Assembly: GCA_037013685.1 (NCBI GenBank)
Contig: CM072884.1
Span: forward strand, 104,335,548 to 104,399,547
Length of the DNA: 64,000 bases
Direction of reading: 5' to 3'
DNA from: Acridotheres tristis
Lineage: Eukaryota > Chordata > Aves > Passeriformes > Sturnidae
A model generated the notes under the pieces. That model worked only from the letters and a program-made list of their open reading frames with translations, did not search any database and was not told the DNA's origin. Made by a program: the position numbers and the translations under genes. Each line of letters opens with the position of its first letter. The stretch's first letter is position 1. Positions 38,796-52,200 of this stretch are shown here, piece after piece.

Positions 38796-41720
38796 ACATG
38801 AAACAAAGAGCAATTATAGTCATATAATTTTTTTTTTATTAGTGAACATTCAGTTTAAAATTAAGCAGTTTCCTGCAACAATTGTTATCCTTCAAGGTCT
38901 TCAGATGAGATTAAATATGTCACTGGAAAAAAAGAAGGTAAAAAAAAAAGTTGTGGTTTTTTTTTGTTGTCCCCCATCTTAATTGCTGCTAGATGAAGAT
39001 GAAAATTAAAAGGCTGATAAATAAAGGTAGAAATTGGCCTGACTTTATGTACCTGAAAAGAGTACGACTGCTGCTTGTCAATATCAAAGTCAGAACATCC
39101 ATCTGTTAATACTTTCCCAAAACTACTCCTAAAGTACTTTTGAAAGTACAGCATTATAAATCAGCATGTGAAAAGTAATCTCTTTTAATGTGGACAGGAT
39201 AACCATATTTTAACCAACTGCTGAAATGAGATCAACCAAAACAGAACAGCTGGTACAAACATTTTGCTGTTCTTTTAATCACTCAAATCCTAGTCCCTCA
39301 ACCCTTTCCTCAGAATAGACCTTTGAAGAACATGTTTCCTAATGTTTTGTTGGGTTGGTGCACTGCATGAAAACAGAGACAATAGTTTAGGACTGGTTTG
39401 ATCTTTATCCTTGAAGATCTCAGTGGATTACTGAGCAAGCAGCCAAAAGGGGGTGGTTACAATGAGATTCCCTGGAGTGTGAGTGACATCAACCAGTCCC
39501 TTTATCACCTATATGCTAGAAGAATGCAAATAAGTTAGACCTAAGAATGGGATTAGATAAAACAAGGAAAAATGCTTGAAAGCAATGATAGAATATTTTT
39601 GAAATGTAATAAATAAAGCAATGGATAGGAAGCAGGTTCACTTAAATACTGCCTGTAAGAAAAGGTTTTCCATCAACACTGGCAAAGCAGAAGGTAAGTG
39701 TATTTTTATTGGTCTAATTGTGATATACATAAGAAGGAAACAAATAGGTTGCACAAGTAAAAAGCAACCTACATTTTAAAACTTTCAGGGAATTATTTTG
39801 GTTGATGGTAGGAGGGAATTACTGTATAGTAGCTGGGCATGATACAGTGAGAAAGGAAAAACAATGATAGAATTAATAAGCTATTTGATACGACTGTGAG
39901 TGTTTGCCAGATAACCCCTAGACCCCAAAACCTTGTTTAACTAAGCAATAGCAATTTATTGCCAAGACATGATTTATTTGCTTACAATTTTAAAACTAAC
40001 ACTATAAGAAAAATGCCCACTTGCTTTCTTTCCTGAAACCATTTTTCAGGTGTTTTTCCTGCAGCTTTCTTTATTTCTATGTCATCTTTTCTGGCTTCCC
40101 ACTGAATTGCATAGACAGATGTTTCTGTTAAGCAATGCTTCATACCAGGGACTGAGTTTGAGCTTGAGTTCACACCCAATTCACTGCACAGACACAAGCT
40201 GAGGAAGTCTGTAAGTGCATAGAAAACAGGGGTGCTTCTGGTCATCAGCATAAATAGCTTAAGTAGGGAATCATTAACTGGTGTACTATTATTTTTAACC
40301 AAGAAATGGCCTTTCAATGAAGACTAGAAAGATAATCTTAAATATACCTAAACACATGCAAAAAAAAAACTACTGGAAAAATGTAATGAAAATGAATATA
40401 CTCTTTAGAATTGTCATAAAATTACCTCATAAAATACTTATTTTGTCATTAGAAAATATTGGTTAATAAAAACTAGATGGCTCTTCCTTTATATTAGTAC
40501 ATATTTTTCATTAAGTCAACCAGGATGGAAAAAGTACTTGCTGGCATGAAGAATCCCTAAAGAGAATGAGAACTTTACAAACACACAGTGGGGAGCAGTG
40601 TTTCATATAGGAAAATTCCAACAGCCAAATAGTGGTCAGAAAAGAGCATGGGAACCTTTTGGTACACATGACAACTGCCAGCACACAGCATAGGCAACTT
40701 CTGTAAGTATGCTGAAAATGAGAATTCCAATCCCTTCAGAGTATGGGTGACCTTTAGACTGCACAAAATTATTAACCTGAAGATTTTTAGCTGTCCATGT
40801 ATATCAGCAAAATAAAATATCTTACACACTTCGGGGTAAACTTTCCAACTGAACAGCTTTGGAGGTAAGCCAGGAAATACCTCTTTCTAGTGGCAGATTT
40901 TTTCAATACAGAAGAGAAGAAAACCCTGAGAAATCTTGAGTATTTTCCAGGAAATATCACCTGAGAGTATAAAACGCTATTCCACTTGGCTGCCAGGAAA
41001 TACCACTTGTTGATATATTGGCATGTTACCTTTTAGGTAAAAGGCAGTAAAAAATGAACTCACTCTTGGTGGTAGAGCAATGAAGATCATTGCAGTCAGT
41101 TTCTATTAATTTTATCAAAACTAACACATACGAACCCACAATAACTCAGATAACAGTGTACAAAAAAACACCCACTGAAACAATCCTAGCTTAAACTTAC
41201 AGGAGAATGTGTGTCTGATCCAATAAAATCAGAGTTGCATTTCACTTTGTGACTTATACACCTACAATCTGGAGAAGGAGACTCTATCCATATAAGTCTT
41301 TGTAAATGTTTCATGATTCTTGAAAAAAATTCTCACTGGCCTATAAAAGTGTTTCCTATTTTCTATAAACAAGCCATGGGTAATTCTCAAATTTTAATTT
41401 TTTTCTTGTTCTTGTTTTTCCTTTGAATCAAGTGAGATAGACCTTTCCAAAATTAGCACAAACAGTATCTCTTGTATTTTTGTATGCTATGCTCTGAACC
41501 AAGAGCAGTTAGAATAAAATGTGAACAACTGGAGCCTTGTGGGAAGAAAACTGCAAAATTTTCAAGCCATTCAAGCATTCATTTTCTTTGCCTTAAAGGG
41601 AAGAAAAAAATACGTACTGCTAATGAAGGAAAAAAATTATCTTCTGATTTCAGTAGTGTTGGCTTAGCCATGCAAAAAGTACTACTTTAAAGGTATTATT
41701 TACCAGAATGTAACATGCAG

Positions 41721-41785
41721 GATCACAGAATGGGTAAAGCTGGAAGGAACCACAGGGGTCATCTGGTCCCAGCTCCACGGGATGG
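41721..41785 (-). mobile_element. CR1 LINE, very short 3' end
   Basis: The + strand reads gatcacagaatgggtaaag, then ctggaaggaaccaca, then gtcatctggtcc, which is the reverse complement of a bird CR1 3' end of the subtype that ends in a CACAGAAT-like octamer. Only about 65 bp can be recognised before the similarity fades. Orientation is minus, as for DMD. Confidence 0.8.
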
Positions 41786-44700
41786 AACTGTGGATTTTGT
41801 TAGGGTACCCTTTAGGTAAAACTCCACAGTATTTCTCCACAAGAAATGATATTAATGAATAGATATATTGATTTCTAAAAAGTCAGTTATTGCTTTATCA
41901 TGATATAAGAATTTGATTTAAACAAAATATTTTTTATATCTAATTTTTACTTAAAAACAAACATCAGAATTTTCTGTAATTGGGATACTTGAATCGTTGT
42001 TTTTCTTCATTGGGGATACATGCTTGAAAGGACATACATTTCCATTATTTATTTAATCCAATGTTTTACATAACATTTATCTTCTTTCAATCATAACAAA
42101 TGAAAGAATCACAGTAGTGCAGTAACTATACTTGAGGCTGAAGATGGTAATATTAAAGATCCTATACTGATTTTAAGAGGTATTGACATAGTACAGAAAC
42201 AGCTTCTGCTAAAATAATTGGTAAGTAAAAAAAAAAATAAAGTCCTTCTCCTTTAAAGACTTAAAACATATAATGAAACAAATTCTGTTTCCCATCACTT
42301 GTATGCAGCCATGTGAACTGAATCTGTAATCAGGATTAGAAAAACAAATTAGAACAATAGCAAAAGCAAAGATCTGCCATGCAGTTGTTAGGAATAGTTT
42401 CTAAGTGCTTTATCTAATGTGGGGTTCAAGCTTGATAACATTTTTATAACAGCTCCACTGCAGTCAGAATAAGGATTTGATAGATTTAACTTGGGTTTAC
42501 TACTAAATTCGGGGGGGATTGTCTGGTTTTTCCATTTTTTTGAGGTTTAACTGAGAATATTTTTACGACATAAAGTTTTCTTTTGTGTTTATGTCCACAC
42601 TGCAAAGCAGGCCTAGATCGAGAAGGAAACATGAGCTGTTTAATTCTCAGTATTCTCCATGTTCTCATGAAGCACCCAGCAGCACATGTCCAGGAATGCT
42701 GGAGCTGCTGAGCTGCTCCAAGGTGTGCTGGAGGAAAGAGGCACATCCATCATGGAATTGAAGCTGTGCCTGCAACCAAGGAGTGGCCTCAGCACAGAGC
42801 TATAAAAATGGTCTCTCTGTCCATCCATCAGTCTTGTCCTCTTGGACCTACCAACACTACAGAGACAGAAGGGCCTTGGTCTAGCTGTGGTACAATCCTG
42901 CCACAGTCTTGCCCATAGCTTTGGTTTTCAAGTGAGTTCAGTGGAGGAAATTTCCCCCGGGGTTCTTATCTGAGCTCTGAATTCCAGCTGAGCTACTCCA
43001 CACTGAGTGGTGCATGAGCCAAGGTGACTCCTTGGGTGTCTCTGTGCTCAGCACACCCAGAGAATTCACATTCGGTGACCTTGACAAAGAATTTATTCAA
43101 AAAATTACATGAAGGTGTGCGAGTAGCAATTTTTACTATTTATTAATATGAAACAGCAGAAATTAGATCAATAGATTTAAAAAAGTGCTAAACTTAAAGA
43201 GTTAAGAGAACTGTTGAATAGCTAGGATTCTGAGGAAAACTGGCAAGAAAAGAGGGAAAGAATAGAAGATTCTCATCTGAACAGCTTTATTTAGTGCAGC
43301 AGTAAAAGGACACACAATCTCCCTTTTCTTTTTTGTCAAAATGTGCTTCACCAAAAGCTGTTCTCACAGAAAGAGAAGGGCAATTTTCTGTATCAATCAG
43401 CATGCATACACACAATACTTATTAAAATAACACTCCTTTAATTTCCCCACCATATTCATAGCATTTCCACAGCCTCCTGACCTTGACTCCGAGCACAGCC
43501 AATTTGACTGCATATCAAAGGAGCCCGGCTTCTACAAGACCCTCTTTAATGTTGCCCAGCAATTCTCCTCCCAAGAGCTGAAAAGCTTCTTTCTTTGCTC
43601 TCCCTGACTCAGAGCTGTCAAAGCAGTTCGAGGCTGCTCTTCACAAATCAATAAACAGGAAGATCTGATCTGCTCTACTTCTAATAGCTCCTGAATTCAG
43701 TCACTCGCTGCTCCTTGTACATTAGGCGATAAGGATGGATTTAAATAAGCACACTTTGTGCTGTTAATGAGGAGCAGCAGGGGGGGAAAGGCAATTGATA
43801 GCCATTGTTCCCAGCTGCTGAAGTTCAGGTTTAAGTCTTGACATTTACTGAATTGAAAAAACAGCAAAGGACAATTAGTTTTCTGGTGAAAAGTTCAGTG
43901 TTCTGAAATATTTTGCGAGCGTAAAAATGTGCTTATTTTCCACATTAAAGAAAAAATAGATAAGTACAATGCTATTTGCATGCATTTACAGCTGTTACAA
44001 AGACTAAATTCAAGTTTCTGGGTCATGGTGAGACTATATTTCAGCAGATTGAAATCTGAGTGACTTCATGCAATTCTCTTTTCAGTAAAAAAAACCACAA
44101 AACATAAGAAATAGTAGAATACATGTATTGTACTTTGACTGCTTTTTTATATTTTCAAATGAAACAAGAATAAAATGTAATATAAATTTAGGAAACATCT
44201 TAAAGCTTGGGGCATAGAGCCTTCGAAAACAGTAAATAAAAGAATGATATTGAATTAATATATCTACTGTGAATAAGTAGCTATCGCTTCTTAGACTTTT
44301 GTTTTATAATCCTAAATCTGTGCACTTTGGCCTTTGTGTATCTCTATGCCTGAGGAATGAAAGTCAGGTCTTAAATTTTAAATAACAAAAGCATCCAGAT
44401 ATGGAGAGAATAAAACAGTTGTAAACCATGTGAAAGCTTAAGAACAAACATATTTAGGAAACAATTCTCTTAGAAAATGTTACTTGTTATGGGAGGCCTC
44501 TCAATTGAGATCTCCATAGATATCCCTGCTCCCATAGAAGCCATCACACAAGCTGATGGAAGTTCTGCAAGGCCTTTCACATCACTGTATGCTCCTCATT
44601 TCTATTCATGCACTTTTGTGGGATATAAAATATTTTATGAGACCAGTATGAGCTGAGTATGGGCTCAGCCTTTCAAAAGTAATAGAAACTGCTGTGCTGC

Positions 44701-45150
44701 CCTCCATTCTGGAGCATTTCTTAACAAAGCTTTCAAATTCTTCACTGTCCAACTGCATTAATTCTATTTTAATATTACTTTTTGTATGCAATTTAATCAA
44801 TACCAACTATTTTTTCTGCCAGATTCCTTGCTGCATTCCTTTTATAGTATACCAATAAAATAATTTTACAAACATTGTTATTTAGCAACTATTTTTCTCA
44901 GAAAGTAGCACTACGCCAATTAAAAAGTTTTCAATTTACAATTTACATTAGTTTCAAATTCAAATAAATAAATACCCATAAACACTCCCTAGCAGATTCC
45001 AGTCCACGTGGGCTGTGGCTTGCCTAACCACATCTCTATACTCTTGGACAGTGCTGCTGTATTCCTCCCAGTTTGCCTAAGTTTCCTCTTTCTGTATAGT
45101 CCCTTTTTTATGTTTGTTTTACAACTCAAACTCCTTGTTCGTGCACACAG

Positions 45151-45387
45151 GATTCTTGGCACTCTTGCTGGACTCCCTGCTGTTCAGGATGGACCAGTTT
45201 TGAGCTTTTTAGGAAGTGATCCTTCCTTATCAATGAACTTTCTTGGTCCTCTCGTACTTCCAGGGGTTTATCCTGTGGGATTCTTCCAAGCAGATCCCTG
45301 GAGAGGACAAAGCCTGCTCTCCTGAAATCCAGGTTGTGTTCCCCTGGTCACTGCAGCCAGGAGTGCCTTTGGCTTTCACCTGCCCAG
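45151..45387 (-). pseudogene. CR1 LINE ORF2 remnant, part downstream of the endonuclease domain
   Basis: The + strand carries the reverse complement of CR1 ORF2 coding sequence just after the endonuclease. On the minus strand one can follow the Gly-Cys-Ser-Asp-Gln segment, then a stretch ending ...ISGEQALSS (family: FRRADFGLFR), then RINPW (family: RIPWDKALE), down to the region before the reverse transcriptase. Frameshifts and stops break it. The remnant ends at 45151 with no reverse transcriptase or 3' UTR behind it. It continues on the other side of an inserted block at 45898. Confidence 0.8.
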
Positions 45388-45897
45388 TGAGCCGTTGTGG
45401 AGGGAGCAGAAAACACAGAAGAAAGTTTCCCTGCATCCTCAGAACAAGCTCATTGGAAAACCATGGCTTAGAGATAAGAAATGGCTTGTGAAATGATGAA
45501 TACAAAAGGAATTTAGCTTCCCCCCTTTGGAAGACCCTCTTATCTATCTTCAGTATTAGTAGTTTATTTTCTTTTAGTATCCATAGGCCAGCTTTGAATG
45601 CAAAATCCCTCAGGGATTGGTTAGAAAGTAGAATTTCCTTGGTAATTGGTGCAAATTGTAAAACCCTCAAAAGATATAAAAACCCCTGTAAAACAATAGC
45701 CGTTGGTATATGGTAGATAGGATGCCTTCATAGAATAAACTATGGATTTGTGCCTCTGCATATGCTGGTTTCTTTTCCCCGCTGGTCTGAGAGCTCACTG
45801 TGAGCCAAAATTCCATCTGGGCAAGGCTCGGGAATGTGCTCCTTACTGAGGGCTGCAGAAGCAGCCTCAGGGATCCCAAAGGGACCCCAAAACCCCA
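45388..45897 (+). mobile_element. Probable solo LTR inserted in a CR1 remnant
   Basis: A block of about 510 bp interrupts otherwise collinear CR1 ORF2 sequence. Taking the 4-bp repeat CCAG (45384-45387 and 45898-45901) as target-site duplication, the insert begins TG and ends CA, as LTRs do. The shared bases can be extended to CCAGTGA, so the boundary is uncertain by a few bases. Inside, on the + strand, are two ATTGG (inverted CCAAT) motifs near 45618 and 45645, a TATAAAAA box at 45675 and an AATAAA signal at 45734, in the order U3-R-U5 predicts. There is no internal retroviral region, so it would be a solo LTR left by recombination. I do not recognise the family. It lies antisense to DMD. 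Confidence 0.6.
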
Positions 45898-46200
45898 CCA
45901 GTGACAAGCCTCTCCTTGTTTGTGAGGGTGAGGTCCAGCAGAGCATCTGTCTGCACTGGCTCCTCCATCAGCTATGTCAGGAAGTTTCCCAGGAACTCCC
46001 TGCAGTGCTTACAACCTGCAGTGCTGTCTCTCCAGCAAATAATCAGGCTGCTCCCCCATGGATGCTATTTCTCCTCCTCTGTAAAACGCCTCAACCACTT
46101 GTTCTGCAGGGTTAGGTGGCCTGCAGCAGACACCCACTACAGTGTCACTGGTCTGCTCCTTAATCCTCAGCCACAAGTTCTCAAGAGCTCTTTTTCCAAC
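45898..46200 (-). pseudogene. CR1 LINE ORF2 remnant, endonuclease domain
   Basis: This continues the CR1 ORF2 remnant on the far side of the LTR-like insertion. Reading the minus strand, one sees the codons corresponding to the family's conserved CYRPPN-like motif near 46120, the DICW-like position near 46035, and the conserved segment containing ...EEPVQ near 45955. It belongs to the apurinic/apyrimidinic-type endonuclease that nicks target DNA for CR1 retrotransposition. The copy is broken by stops and small indels and is not functional. The upper boundary is approximate. Confidence 0.78.
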
Positions 46201-49200
46201 ATCTCATTCCTAGTTTAAAGCTCTTCTGTATCTTCTCTACGTCCCCATAAAATAAACTCCTTAGAGCTCTGACTGTGCAGACCTATAGATCCGGCGATTT
46301 CTCTTCTACCTTCAGCAGAAAGCTGGAACTATATATACTCAGTTCTGAATTGTAAGCTGGGGAGAAGAGAAACTAAAATGTTCAGGCTCCCCTGAACCTC
46401 TGGTAGGTTATTGATCTTCAAATGAGTCTAACTTTGATGCAGTTTGACATTTTCAAAGTCAGTGGGAGACGGGTGTCTGCAACTAGGGAGAGAATGTGTT
46501 CTGTGGTAAGTGAAACTGTCTAGTGAGGAGCTCAGCATGGCATATATTCCTCCTGAGATCAAATCTACTTCTGAGATCAAGGCACCTGCATACCTTCATA
46601 CTGTATGCTTTGAAATGTTTCCACACATTTTTTTATCTTTTTTAAACAACATTCTATCTATCCTTCAGTATTACTCAACACCCATCTAATTTTTAGGTGA
46701 TATATTGTGGTCATCTCCAGGCCCCACAAACCAAGACAGACATGGATCAGCTGCAGGGAGCCTGAAGGAATTAACAGGAATGATGGTGCCTACAGCAGAG
46801 GGCTGAGTGAACAATTGCAATTAAAACTGAGGAACAGAAGTATTAGGGAATCAGGAAATAGAAACAAATCTGAAGCGAGTCCTCTATCTTTTCATTATGA
46901 ATGTCAAAATTTCTGCTGTGTCAATGATATTAAACCTTATCAAATTGTGCTAAAACACAGGGCATTTGGAGGGCTCTGGATTATAAATTACGATAAGTAT
47001 TATTCACAAGAAAAAATTTCTGCTGCTGTGTGTTTTCCTAGTTACATATGTTAAATAACACAAGGATTTAGGAAAAGGCTAAACCATTAATTATGATTCT
47101 GTTGTTACTGAAACATGAATCCTTTTAGGCTCTAACAAGCTTGTTTGATAGATGTGGTTTTTCAGGCATTTTCTCTTCACTTTTGGGGCATGCACAGAAA
47201 ATAACATTATGTGTAACACAGTTATATCTCCTTAACATACAACTATAAAGATATAAAACAGGGCATTCCTGTGGCCTTTTTTCTTTATTTTGCTTCTCTG
47301 ATAAAAACCTGTTATTTCTCATCACTATAGTTTTTATACATTTGAAATAGAAGTGACTCTTTTCTATTATCTTTAAAAATATTTCTAAAAGATTTTTAAA
47401 AAGTGCTTTTTCGTACTTCATTTGAAAATGCTCTTTATTAATGTTTCATAATCCATCCCCAAGGTAAAGCCATACTCTCTCTTAACAAGATTTTATGGTT
47501 ATTTTTATTTTCTTTTTCCCTGTTTCTTTTTTTTTTTTTTCTCTCATTAAACTAATAAAAAAATAATAAATTCATGCTGTCCTGAAAATACCATTTGCTT
47601 CTAAAGGTCAGGTAACATATACTCTTTTTGTCCCAAGCGAAATGGTTCTTTGGTAACTTAGGGAATTGTAAGTAGAATGTCATGCAAGGAATGTTTTATA
47701 TCTGCCCCAGAACAAATGCCTTTGCAATAATCCTGTATTGGTTGAGCATCACCGGTGAAGATTATTCTTTTATAGTTCAAGTTACATTCCCTCACTTTCA
47801 CTGATTTTTCATTATATTAGTTTTATTGCTCCCTTCCCCCAGATTTGTGAATTTCTAGTGCCATTACTAGCACTAGTTTTGGGAATAGTTGCTCATAAAT
47901 GCAAGTAAGAATTCTCATAGCATGAATCTGTATTTCATGCAGGTTACTTCTAAAAGAAACAGAGGCTTTAGTCAGTATTGTCTTTATTCAGCACTACTTT
48001 TAGCTGATTACCATTTCAAAGTTTTTTTCTTTCACCACCTTCAGCTCTCTTCACTCATTTGCCCTCTGATTCCTCTGGGATTATCATCCCATCAGTATTC
48101 AAGACTTTGATGTTCAGTCCTGTCTTTTCCACCCTTCCCCCATTCTTATCTTTTTAATTTGTTGTTGAGCATCTTCATTCACTTTTATAATTTCAATTCA
48201 TACTCCCAACCTATATTTCTACCCTAAATGCAGTGAAAATATATTTTTCATAAGTACATAGTAAACCTCTCAATTTTATCCAATGATGTTTATAAATAAG
48301 AGCTGAAGAATTGCTTAGACTGCACTGCTACATATGTAATACCATGGAAAAACATATACAGGGAAGTCTGTGTGAATTTTATTCATTCTAACTCAGGAGT
48401 TGTAAGGTGAGAGAGCTAAAAGCCTTTTCCTCAATCAGAAATGAAGAGAAATATGCATCTCCTGAGACAATTCTGCTTATACTAAGACATACAACTCAGA
48501 ATAATCCTGTAAAGATATGAATAAATGTGACTTTTTATAGAGCTTAGTTTGCCTAAGTGAGTTTGCATGCCAAGGAAGAGGACTCTTGGGAAGATGGAAG
48601 CATGGAGGAAGAGGGATACAGAAAGCTCAGGAGGTGGAAAGTAAGACAAAAAAAAAATCTTTACAGGGGTACGCTCTAGAGTAATAATGTACAAAAAGGA
48701 TTCTACATGCAGCAGCTGTTGTATTAGTCCTCTGTCTCTCATATTTTCTGCTCTCTCTTTCTGTTCCTCTTTCAGACTTACACCAATAGTGATAAAGCTA
48801 CTCACTCTAACCCTTAGTCCTAAAACTACCTTAAATACATCAGATCTTTGGTTTCCTTTTTAGCTGTGTGGGGTGAAACAAGTAGGATGATGTCACTAGG
48901 GACAGTTTTATTACAATGTGATCTATTCATATTTGTTTGTTTCATCCATATTCTTACATCTGGAAATCTCAAGAGTATAATACTCTGCTTCAAGATGACT
49001 GAAACTACTTTGTCAATCAAGTGCTGACACGGCATGAAAAGAAAAACTTCATTTCATGAGATTACTGGCTGAATGGATTAAGCAAACTTTTATTTATTGT
49101 TCTTGTCCAATGAACCTTTTGAAGACAGCCTCTCAGTCTCAATGACTTCTGCAGAATGTTCCATACTCCAGCAGCTGCTTCAGCTTGGGAGCAACCACAC

Positions 49201-52200
49201 AATCAGTGCTTGATGCTCCCTGTTATCTGGCACTTCTTTGAATACTGCTACAGCTCCTGATTTTGCACAAAAGCCTCTCTTTCTCCCTGGGGAAGACATG
49301 CATATGGCATGCTGAAAGATAATAAAATTACTTTAGGCAAATAACTGTTCAAATGGGAGCAATAGCTGATAGGATTGATATTGTGCTGATTGAAGATAAT
49401 GGCAACACTCCTATAATTGTGTGATATGACTTGTGAGAGGAGCTGCCTTCATTCTGCAGCTGGCCAAAATCTCTGTATTTATGCTTCCTAATCTGTGAGT
49501 AAATTCAATTGATATGAAAGCAAAACGTGAGTTATATATAGCCCACAATGATAAACCAAAATGTTAAAAATCCTCTAATTTAAGTTGGAAGATGTCTCTG
49601 ATTTCCAGTTTCTTCTATATGAGAAGAGAAGGTGCTTATAACAAATGTATAAATAATGCTAAGCCACATCTTTACTGAGGATGTAGAATGGTACATAGCG
49701 AAGGTTAAAAGCTGTCCTGCCATGAAGGATCACAGTGTATGCATGCATGCAAGAAAACCATCACTTCACGTGTGTCAAAAAACCCCATTATCATATATTG
49801 AACTTGGTAAGTGCCATAAATTCTGTTCCAGTAATTCCAGTAATGTTATGTGCAGTTTTTGTCTGAAATCTGTTTTCATTAGCCCTCTCTTAGAAAAGCT
49901 GAATACCCTATTTACCACTGTCAATCTGTAAAGATCTCAGATGAAGCTAAAATCTTTGAAAATGGTTTTGTTCAACCCCCTGATCTATCCACATCACAGA
50001 TTCAGATTCCCCCATGAGCAGAGGGAGGGCTCTTCCTTCCTGCTGGAATAAAGCTCCAAGGAGCAGCCCCTCAGGAGGGGGTGCAGTTAAAGGTAAGATA
50101 TTTTGTATTTCCACAAAACTGTGACTGGTCTGCACTGACCATTGCCATTTCAAATACTTCATATTGGTGCAAACATTAAACATACCTTTTTTGCATATCA
50201 TTTAAATAATGAATGGAAAAAACCTGTGCATTTTGTGGTAGAGTTGTTAAAATATATTTATCACCTGCACAGCTTCCAACATGAGAAATAACATTCCTCC
50301 TCCAAAAAATATATCACATTCTGAAAAATGCTTTTGTTGTTTATTATTGAATTCCATAAAAACCTCTCTTAAGTTTGCCAGCTGTTTTTTATAATTCCTC
50401 CCCCCCCCAAATAACTAATTTATTTCTGTTTTTTGCTTGCCTTGCTACTCATCTGTTTCTAAGAGAATTGGGAAATTTTAAGAATAAAAGAGATATAAGA
50501 GATATTGGAGAATTTAGACAGTAAGAAAGATGGAGATCCTGAGATGAAGTGCCACTGAAAGGGAAGGCAATTCAAGTTCGTGAAATGAGGACTAAGAATA
50601 AGAGAGAAGCAAAGACAAGTCTTCCCACACAGAGTGAAGCCAGACTCAAAACCTGAATTTGCAGTATCTGTATAGCAGCACCATATAATCCACTGACAGG
50701 CAGTTTAATTGGCAGTTACAAAACTTTAATTTACCAAGTCAGAAACCCTTTCTGAATGCCTAACTCACAAGCTATTTTATCACAGTGGCAGTTTGACACA
50801 TGGCCTTCAAGCTAGGTAAATAAAGGAATGAATTAGCATTCTCTTGAAAAAAATTTGTTTATGAAAGACTTAACTATGAAGGACATGCTCAAGAAAGGAC
50901 TCCACAAGACTAAAAAAATAAAACCAACACGGTCTCATAACTCATAAAACTTAAGAGTGATCTTCTTCATTATTTCTATGAAAAGGGCTTTAAAAAGCAG
51001 TGAAAAAGCACTTAGAACCATATGTACAGTGTAAGAAACATGGATGGACTTGATTCCTTCAGTAAAACTGACACTGAGTTCTAGAAGATCAGATTACATA
51101 TTTTTATAAAAAATATTCATTAATACTTCTCAGATTGAAATTTATTCTCAGGAGATGTAGAAGGTAAGAACCCACCCAAGGCAACACCATCAGTGTATGA
51201 CGGTGGCAGGTCCCTCCTGGGGATGGCTGGCATTGGCTCTGTCAGACATGGGGGAAGCTTCAGGCAGCTGCTCACAGAAGATGGAGTGGCTGATTTCTCC
51301 TTGTCCTGATTTTGACCCGTGAGCCATTATAACACCCACTGAGCTTTCCCCTGCTGAGGAGGGCACTGACAGAGCAGCTCTGGGGGGCAACTGGAATCCA
51401 TTCCTGGCAACCTACACGAATACATCAGGATGGCTAGGATTTCTTAAGAAATCTGAAGGCAGAAATAAAGTTATGCAAGCTTTTTGACAAATTGTATAAA
51501 ATAAAAATAATCAGATCATGTGTAAAAAGCAAATGAAATCATGTTTGTTCAATATACTATATATTGCAATGAATTTAAACATTTGAATGAGATATACAGG
51601 GGAATTTGAAGCTGCACTGAATATTGTGTAACTATATTTAGAAAGGAATAATTTACAATCAGAAGTTTACAAATGAAAAATACAAAAATCTGACTAGGAG
51701 ATTTTGTGTTCACATTTACCTTTTTAACTTAATGAAAATCCCATGGAATAAAATTGTAGGTGTTGAGTCATTTAACTCTGAAACCTTTCCATCCTAGTAG
51801 TTTGCTGCTCTCTCTTCATTCTGAATCAATATGTCAGTCCTTACTTTTAGTATTATGTAGATAAAACTTTGTTTCGGTTATATACATGACCATAAAAATT
51901 CTGCTGGGCCATTTGTTTTATACATTCTCTTTGCCTATTAATATAATTTAATTACATTAATATTGTTATGCTTATTTTAATTTATCTCTTAAAAAAAAGG
52001 CAAAACCTCTCTGTAGGAAGATTTTTCCTTTCTCCTTTTCTTCCTATCATTAGAATTCACTGTCTGCAGATCATGTTATGTCTTATGTTTCCTACCCTGA
52101 TAGTCTTTGCACAACCTCTATAGCCTTCCCTCACAGTCTCAGGAAAAAAACAAAACTCTTACCCAACCAAACCTAAGACAGGAGGCATTATTTAGACAGT

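Noticed and set aside
38885..39154. Minus-strand open stretch ending SDFDIDKQQSYSFQ before a GTACAT donor-like site, 300 bases upstream of exon 61; looked like a possible extra exon.
   Set aside because: It matches nothing I know in dystrophin or utrophin between exons 60 and 61, the donor is weak (gtacat), and the open frame runs through poly-A/T simple sequence. Chance is the simplest reading.
41721..46200. The CR1 3' end at 41721 and the ORF2 remnant at 45151-46200 as two ends of a single CR1 element.
   Set aside because: Both are on the minus strand at about the right spacing, but the 3.3 kb between them shows no reverse transcriptase sequence and looks like unique intron.
45008..46218. 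Several overlapping open frames of 70-146 residues on both strands.
   Set aside because: They are shadows of the degraded CR1 ORF2 on the minus strand and of the LTR-like insertion. None spans a domain intact.
50255..50300. Minus-strand sequence GAAGCTGTGCAG followed by gtgata, considered as the end of DMD exon 60.
   Set aside because: It lacks the expected Asn-Thr-Arg-Trp-Lys residues before the junction, and the preceding sequence does not encode the spectrin-repeat segment.
51170..51410. GC-richer block suspected to be a retroviral LTR or protein-coding exon.
   Set aside because: No TATA/AATAAA order, terminal TG/CA with duplication, or splice-bounded frame could be seen. Left unclassified within intron 60.
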